From DATBLE01 sp963734065 (GTDB taxonomy: Bacteria; Actinomycetota; Thermoleophilia; Gaiellales; Gaiellaceae), in assembly GCA_963734065.1 (NCBI GenBank), contig CAVTFN010000005.1, positions 310,001-374,000 of the forward strand: DNA of 64,000 bases, read 5' to 3'. Each line of letters begins with the position of its first letter. The stretch's first letter is position 1. Shown here one piece after another: positions 60,069-64,000 of the stretch. Position numbers and translations under genes: made by a program. The notes under the pieces are model-generated. The model searched no databases, was not told where the DNA came from, and worked only from the letters and a program-made list of their open reading frames with translations.

Positions 60069-61763
60069 ATGGTGACGCCGGACGAGATCGGGAAGGTGAC
60101 GATCTTCGAGGGGCTCGACGCCGCAGCGCGCGAGCGACTCTCCCGCGTGGCGGCCGACATCAGCCTCGTGCCGGGCGAGTGGGCCGCGCCCGAGGGCAGC
60201 GAGCGCGCCCTGTTCGCGGTGCTCGACGGCCACATCGAGGCGGTCAAGCTCGTCGACGGGATCGAGCGCGTGGTCGGCGAACGGGCCCCCGGCGACATCT
60301 TCGGCGAGGTGCCGATCACGCTGGGCACTGCATTCCCGGCGGGTTTCCGGGCCGCGGAGCCGTCGCGGGTGATGCGGGTCGAGCCGCACGACTACTACGC
60401 CGTTGTCGCCCTCGAGCCCGACGTGGGCAGGGCGGTCGGGAAGCTGGCGAGCCACCGCATCGGCGGCGCGTCCGGGCTCCAGGGCCTCGCCGCCGAGCCG
60501 TCGCCGCCGCGGGCGGTCGTCGTCGGCCACCGGCTCGACCCGGCCTGCTCGGCCCTGCGCCACTTCCTCGACCGCAACCAGATCAGCTTCGCCTGGGTCC
60601 AGCCCGACGCGCCGGATGCGGCGGAGCAGTGGGGCGGCCCGCTGCCCGCCGAGGCCGACTGCCCGGTCGTTCGCGTCGTCGGCGGCAAGACGGTGGTCCG
60701 GCCTCAGCTGCGTCGGGTGGCCGAGCTGCTCGGCCTCGAGACCGAGCCGCGACATGCGGAGTACGACACGGTGGTGATCGGCGCCGGCCCTGCCGGGCTG
60801 GCGGCGGGCGTGTACGGAGCCTCGGAGGGGCTGCGGACGATCGTGATCGAGCGCGAGGCGCCGGGCGGCCAGGCCGGCGCGTCGTCGCGGATCGAGAACT
60901 ATCTGGGCTTTCCGTCTGGTGTGTCGGGCGAGGAGCTGGCCGACCGGGCGTTCAAGCAGGCGAGCAGGCTCGGCGCGGAGATCCTCGTCACCCGGACGAT
61001 CGACCGGCTCGACGCAACCGCGCGACAGGTGCACCTGGACGGCGGCGACGTGCTCCGAGCGCAGACGATCATCCTGGCGTGCGGCGTCTCCTGGCGGAAG
61101 CTGCCGGTGGAGGGCTGCGACCGGCTGCTCGGCAAGGGTGTCTCGTACGGCGCCGCGCGCGGCGAGGCGCCCGGCACCCACGGCCTGGACGTCCACATCG
61201 TCGGCGCCGGCAACTCGGCCGGGCAGGCGGCCCTGCACTTCTCCACCCACGCGCGGAGCGTGACCCTCCTCTGCCGCGGCGACGGCCTCGAGAAAGGCAT
61301 GTCGCGCTATTTGATCGACCAGCTCGCCTCGCGGTCGAACATCGGCGTGCTGACCCGCACCGAGGTCGCCGCGGTGCATGGCGACGAGGCACTGGAGGCG
61401 ATCGACGTCCACGACGCGTCCACGGGCGAGACGCGGCGGCTGGAATCGGGCGGGCTCTTCATCCTGATCGGAGCCGACGCCGAGACCGCATGGCTGCCGC
61501 CCGAGATCGCGCTCGACCGCCACGGCTTCGTGATCACCGGCGCCGACCTGCGGGCGGCGGACCGCTGGGCGCTGGAACGCGACCCCTACCTGCTCGAGAC
61601 CAGCATGCCGGGCATCTTCGCCTGCGGCGACGTCCGCCTCGGCCCGGTGAAGCGGGTCGCCGCGGCTGTGGGCGAGGGCAGCATGGCGATCGCCTTCGTC
61701 CACCAGTACCTGCGCGAGCCGGACGGGAGGGCGGCCGTCCCGGCCGCCAGGCTCCGGGCCTGA
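60069..61763 (+). CDS. cNMP-binding/thioredoxin-fold/thioredoxin-reductase-like flavoprotein lacking CxxC
   Basis: 564 residues in three parts. Residues 1-130: cyclic-nucleotide-binding-like beta barrel ('GKVTIFEGLDAAARERL', 'GDIFGEVPITLG'). Residues 150-225: thioredoxin/glutaredoxin-like strand-helix region ('LRHFLDRNQISFAWVQPD', 'CPVVRVVGGKTVVRP'). Residues 235-555: TrxR-like FAD/NAD module ('VVIGAGPAGLAAGVYGASEGLRTIVIE', 'PGGQAGASSRIENYLGFP', 'VHIVGAGNSAGQAALHFSTHA', 'GIFACGDVRLGPVKRVAAAVGEGSMA'). Where TrxR has CAxC after 'GVSY', this protein has GAAR, so no redox disulphide. ATG 60069 is 12 nt after the ClC stop. Confidence 0.88.
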   Translation: MVTPDEIGKVTIFEGLDAAARERLSRVAADISLVPGEWAAPEGSERALFAVLDGHIEAVKLVDGIERVVGERAPGDIFGEVPITLGTAFPAGFRAAEPSRVMRVEPHDYYAVVALEPDVGRAVGKLASHRIGGASGLQGLAAEPSPPRAVVVGHRLDPACSALRHFLDRNQISFAWVQPDAPDAAEQWGGPLPAEADCPVVRVVGGKTVVRPQLRRVAELLGLETEPRHAEYDTVVIGAGPAGLAAGVYGASEGLRTIVIEREAPGGQAGASSRIENYLGFPSGVSGEELADRAFKQASRLGAEILVTRTIDRLDATARQVHLDGGDVLRAQTIILACGVSWRKLPVEGCDRLLGKGVSYGAARGEAPGTHGLDVHIVGAGNSAGQAALHFSTHARSVTLLCRGDGLEKGMSRYLIDQLASRSNIGVLTRTEVAAVHGDEALEAIDVHDASTGETRRLESGGLFILIGADAETAWLPPEIALDRHGFVITGADLRAADRWALERDPYLLETSMPGIFACGDVRLGPVKRVAAAVGEGSMAIAFVHQYLREPDGRAAVPAARLRA

Positions 61764-61767
61764 CCGA

Positions 61768-63369
61768 TCAGCGGTCCAGCCGCGACACCTCGAGGTCGAG
61801 GTCGCGCTCGACGCGCCGCATCACCTCGTCGCTGATCTCGCCGGTGTTGCGCATCTCGATCACGGCGTGGCGCTCGGCCTCGAGCAGCTCGCGGCGCAGC
61901 TTCTGGTACTTCGCCGACCGCTTCTCGATCTTCCCGTCGGTCTCCGGGTCGGATCTCGCGTTGAAGCGGTCGATCCGGAAGCGGTACAGGCCCCGGAGCC
62001 GTTCGGCGGTGTCGTCGAGCACCCAGACCTCCGGCTCGAGCTCCTCGAGCCGCTCGAGCGCCGCCTCGGCGGCGCGGACCCGGGCCAGAGCCTCTTCCTC
62101 GTCGGCGCCGCCGTCGTCCGCCTCCAGCCGGAGCGCGCGGATAACCAGCGGCATCGACAACCCCTGGCCGACGAGCGTCGCCAGCACCACCGCGAACGAG
62201 AAGAAGACGATCAGGTCGCGGCCCGGCAGCGGTGCGCCGGCGTCGGTCCGCAGCGGGACGATCAGCGCAGCCGCGATCGTCACCGCCCCGCGCATGCCGT
62301 TCCACGCGAGGAAGGCGGGATAGCGCAACGGCGGCGACGGGTCGCGTTCGCTGAGGCCCGGGACGAACCAGCGGGGCAGATAGGTCGCCGGGAAGACCCA
62401 GAGGATCCGGAGCGCGATCACGGCGAGGACGATCACTGCGGCGTCGCCGACGAGCGACCAGCCGCCGTGGCCGGAGAGCCCGTCGAGCACCGGGCGCAGC
62501 TGCAGGCCGACCAGGCCGAAGAGGAGCACGTTGAGCAGGAACGTGAACACGCTCCAGAATCCCTCGCCCTGGAGGCGAGTCTGCACCGTCGTCAGCTCGG
62601 GCGTGTACCAGCCCATGTAGACGCCGGCGGTGACGACGGCGAGCACGCCGGAGACGTGGATCGCCGAGGCCGGCAGGAAGGCGAAATAGCCGGTCAGGAA
62701 GGCGATCGTCACCTCGAGCGGAGGGTTGTCCAGCACGCGCCGGAGGCGCCGGATCGGGTAGCCGACCGCGAGGCCGACCGCAATTCCACCGACGATGTTC
62801 ACCGCCAGGTGCCAGCCGGCGTCCCAGACGGAGAACGAGCCTGCGACAGCGGCCACGATCGCGGTGCGCAGGAGCACGAGCGCGGTGCCGTCGTTGACGA
62901 GGCTCTCGCCCTCGATGATGTCGATCAGCCGCCGGGGAACCCCGAGCCGCCGACCGATCGCGGTGGCCGCGATCGGGTCGGTCGGTGAGACGACCGCGCC
63001 CAGGACGAACGCCTCCGCCCAGCCGAGGTCGGTGATCTCGTGCGCGACCACGGCGACGCCGCAGGTCGTGAGCAGGACCAGGCCGACGGCAAGGAGCGAG
63101 ATCGGCCGCAGGTTCCGCCGCAGCTCGCGCAGTCCCGTCGCGTACGCCGCCTGGTAGAGGAGCGGCGGCAGGATGCCGACGAGGACGACCTCCGGCGGCA
63201 TGGTCACCTTCGGCACGCCCGGGCCGAAGGCGAGCAGCAGCCCGCCGAGCACGAGCAGGATCGGGTACGGGATGTTCAGCGGCCCGGCCAGGATCAGCAG
63301 CGCCGCGCCCGCGATCAGCAGCCCGAGCAGCTGGAGCTCCTGGCGGGTGCCGAAATCGAAGATCAGCAT
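61768..63369 (-). CDS. CPA1-family Na+/H+ antiporter
   Basis: 533 residues. Twelve or so transmembrane helices in the Na_H_Exchanger domain, with 'GAVVSPTDPIAATAIGRRLGVP' (transport Asp), 'IIEGESLVNDGTALVL' and 'WNGMRGAVTIAAALIVP' as CPA1 (NhaP/NHE) signatures. A 110-residue soluble C-terminal helical tail follows ('ALARVRAAEAALERLEELEPEVW'). Start ATG 63369 with GAGGGG upstream; longer 5' frame is not family-like. Exchanges Na+ or K+ for H+, in pH and salt homeostasis. Probably cotranscribed with the MFS gene 29 bp upstream. Confidence 0.94.
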   Translation of the reverse strand: MLIFDFGTRQELQLLGLLIAGAALLILAGPLNIPYPILLVLGGLLLAFGPGVPKVTMPPEVVLVGILPPLLYQAAYATGLRELRRNLRPISLLAVGLVLLTTCGVAVVAHEITDLGWAEAFVLGAVVSPTDPIAATAIGRRLGVPRRLIDIIEGESLVNDGTALVLLRTAIVAAVAGSFSVWDAGWHLAVNIVGGIAVGLAVGYPIRRLRRVLDNPPLEVTIAFLTGYFAFLPASAIHVSGVLAVVTAGVYMGWYTPELTTVQTRLQGEGFWSVFTFLLNVLLFGLVGLQLRPVLDGLSGHGGWSLVGDAAVIVLAVIALRILWVFPATYLPRWFVPGLSERDPSPPLRYPAFLAWNGMRGAVTIAAALIVPLRTDAGAPLPGRDLIVFFSFAVVLATLVGQGLSMPLVIRALRLEADDGGADEEEALARVRAAEAALERLEELEPEVWVLDDTAERLRGLYRFRIDRFNARSDPETDGKIEKRSAKYQKLRRELLEAERHAVIEMRNTGEISDEVMRRVERDLDLEVSRLDR

Positions 63370-63398
63370 GGTCGACCCCTCGAACGGTACAAGCGCGC

Positions 63399-64000
63399 TC
63401 AGGACGTCTCGGCGGCAGGTTCCGGTGCTCCGGCGAGCTGTCCGCCCGGGCACTTCTCGGCCTCGATGGGCCGCCGCGGGTTGACGATGCCCAGGAGCCC
63501 CGCGATTCCGCCGACGGCGACGAGCGCGGCGCAGATCGCCATCGCCTGATGGAACGCCTGCACCGACTCCGTGTTCGGGGCGAAGGTGTCGCCGGTGAGC
63601 ACGCCGGCGACGACGACCCCGACCGCCGCGACGCCGACGAGCCCGGCGACCCGGGCCACGGCGTTGTTGATCGCGGACGCGATCCCGGCGTCGGTGTCGT
63701 CGGCGTCGGCCAGCACCGTCGCCGTCAGCGGCGCGACCGTAGCGGTCAGGCCGAACGCGAAGATGAGGAGCGCCGGCAGCAGGTCGGTCAGGTACGAGGG
63801 GTGCATGCCCACGCGCAGCAGGAGCAGGATGCCCGCGGCGGCGACTAGCGGCCCGCAGCCCATGAACAGCCTCGGGCCGTAACGGTCGGCGAGCGCCCCG
63901 AAGCGGCGCGAGAGCGCGAACATCACCAACGTCACCGGCACCGTTGTCAGCCCGCTCCGCACCGCCGTGTAGCCGGCGACCTCCTGGAGGTAGATGACGA
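63399..64000 (-). CDS. MFS transporter, EmrB/QacA-like (partial)
   Basis: About 200 C-terminal codons; the N-terminal half lies beyond the right edge. Visible: 'YLQEVAGYTAVRSGLTTVPVTLVMFALSRRFGALADRYGPRLFM', characteristic of the DHA2 (14-helix) drug/proton antiporters, with four to five further helices ('LLPALLIFAFGLTATVAPLTATVLAD', 'VGVAAVGVVVAGVL', 'MAICAALVAVGGIAGLLGIV') and a polar tail. Multidrug or metabolite export. It reads into the CPA1 antiporter gene. Confidence 0.88.
   Translation of the reverse strand, partial: VIYLQEVAGYTAVRSGLTTVPVTLVMFALSRRFGALADRYGPRLFMGCGPLVAAAGILLLLRVGMHPSYLTDLLPALLIFAFGLTATVAPLTATVLADADDTDAGIASAINNAVARVAGLVGVAAVGVVVAGVLTGDTFAPNTESVQAFHQAMAICAALVAVGGIAGLLGIVNPRRPIEAEKCPGGQLAGAPEPAAETS

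Noticed and set aside
57171..61763. Very long plus-strand open frame (1530 codons)
   Set aside because: Only codons from 60069 encode a recognisable protein; upstream parts are out-of-frame shadows of the FAD oxidase, AI-2E and ClC genes.

Overview
The window is high-GC (about 70% by eye), tightly packed bacterial chromosome with many GTG/TTG starts, 1-13 nt gene overlaps, and a Gram-positive-type LexA operator. Gene content (mycobacterial-style zinc-free TopA tail, MoaD-MoaE fusion, DksA-like protein, MMPL pump, M29 peptidase) points to an actinobacterium. A soil Thermoleophilia-like lineage is my best guess, but that is inference. No rRNA, CRISPR array, phage or intact insertion sequence was seen.

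Layout. 1-3405 (minus): dipeptide/oligopeptide ABC importer; the DppC-like gene runs off the left edge, and a 167-nt foldback element sits between binding protein and permeases. 3948-7841: principal-type sigma factor and topA. 7927-10219 (plus): overlapping plsC, 5'-3' exonuclease and HDAC-like genes. 10463-13608: divergent two-component pair, then a TetR/cupin divergon with an operator array. 13643-16943: coiled-coil protein, secreted alkaline-phosphatase-superfamily enzyme, secreted RTX-repeat protein. 17035-24525: a MerR-DUF1835 fusion with its own MerR-type promoter, phenylacetate-CoA ligase, a LuxR regulator, a flavoprotein, a methyltransferase and a DMT transporter. 24686-31355: MMPL pump, eroded sigma gene, EamA transporter, rnpB, Cys-less DksA-like protein, truncated Dyp peroxidase, zinc ribbon, and lexA with a leaderless-looking promoter.

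31456-41247: tRNA-Leu(GAG), tldD-tldE, SGNH hydrolase, secG, an orphan receiver, aquaporin-like channel, glycosyltransferase, three gene remnants in a row, and an acyl-CoA mutase large subunit. 41277-47846: ABC exporter, ABC-2 pair, MoaD-MoaE fusion, M29 aminopeptidase, M50 protease, and a LOG protein whose ribosome binding site lies in a 14-bp hairpin. 47946-54631: two-component system, then selA-selB-NfeD-like-GH88 with overlapping frames. 54640-64000: membrane proteins, FAD oxidase, AI-2E transporter, internally deleted ClC gene, cNMP/thioredoxin-reductase-like flavoprotein lacking CxxC, CPA1 antiporter, and an MFS transporter cut by the right edge.

Three themes stand out. First, a family of GGGAC(A/T)GTCCC-type palindromes recurs at gene 3' ends. 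Second, several genes are cut at sharp junctions (sigma/secreted pair, Dyp, ABC permease, GH5, LuxR, ClC), which implies serial deletion or assembly collapse. Third, the regulatory layouts are compact: leaderless lexA and MerR promoters, and a 13-bp-phased TetR operator array. The MerR-DUF1835 fusion is the best candidate for an undescribed system.
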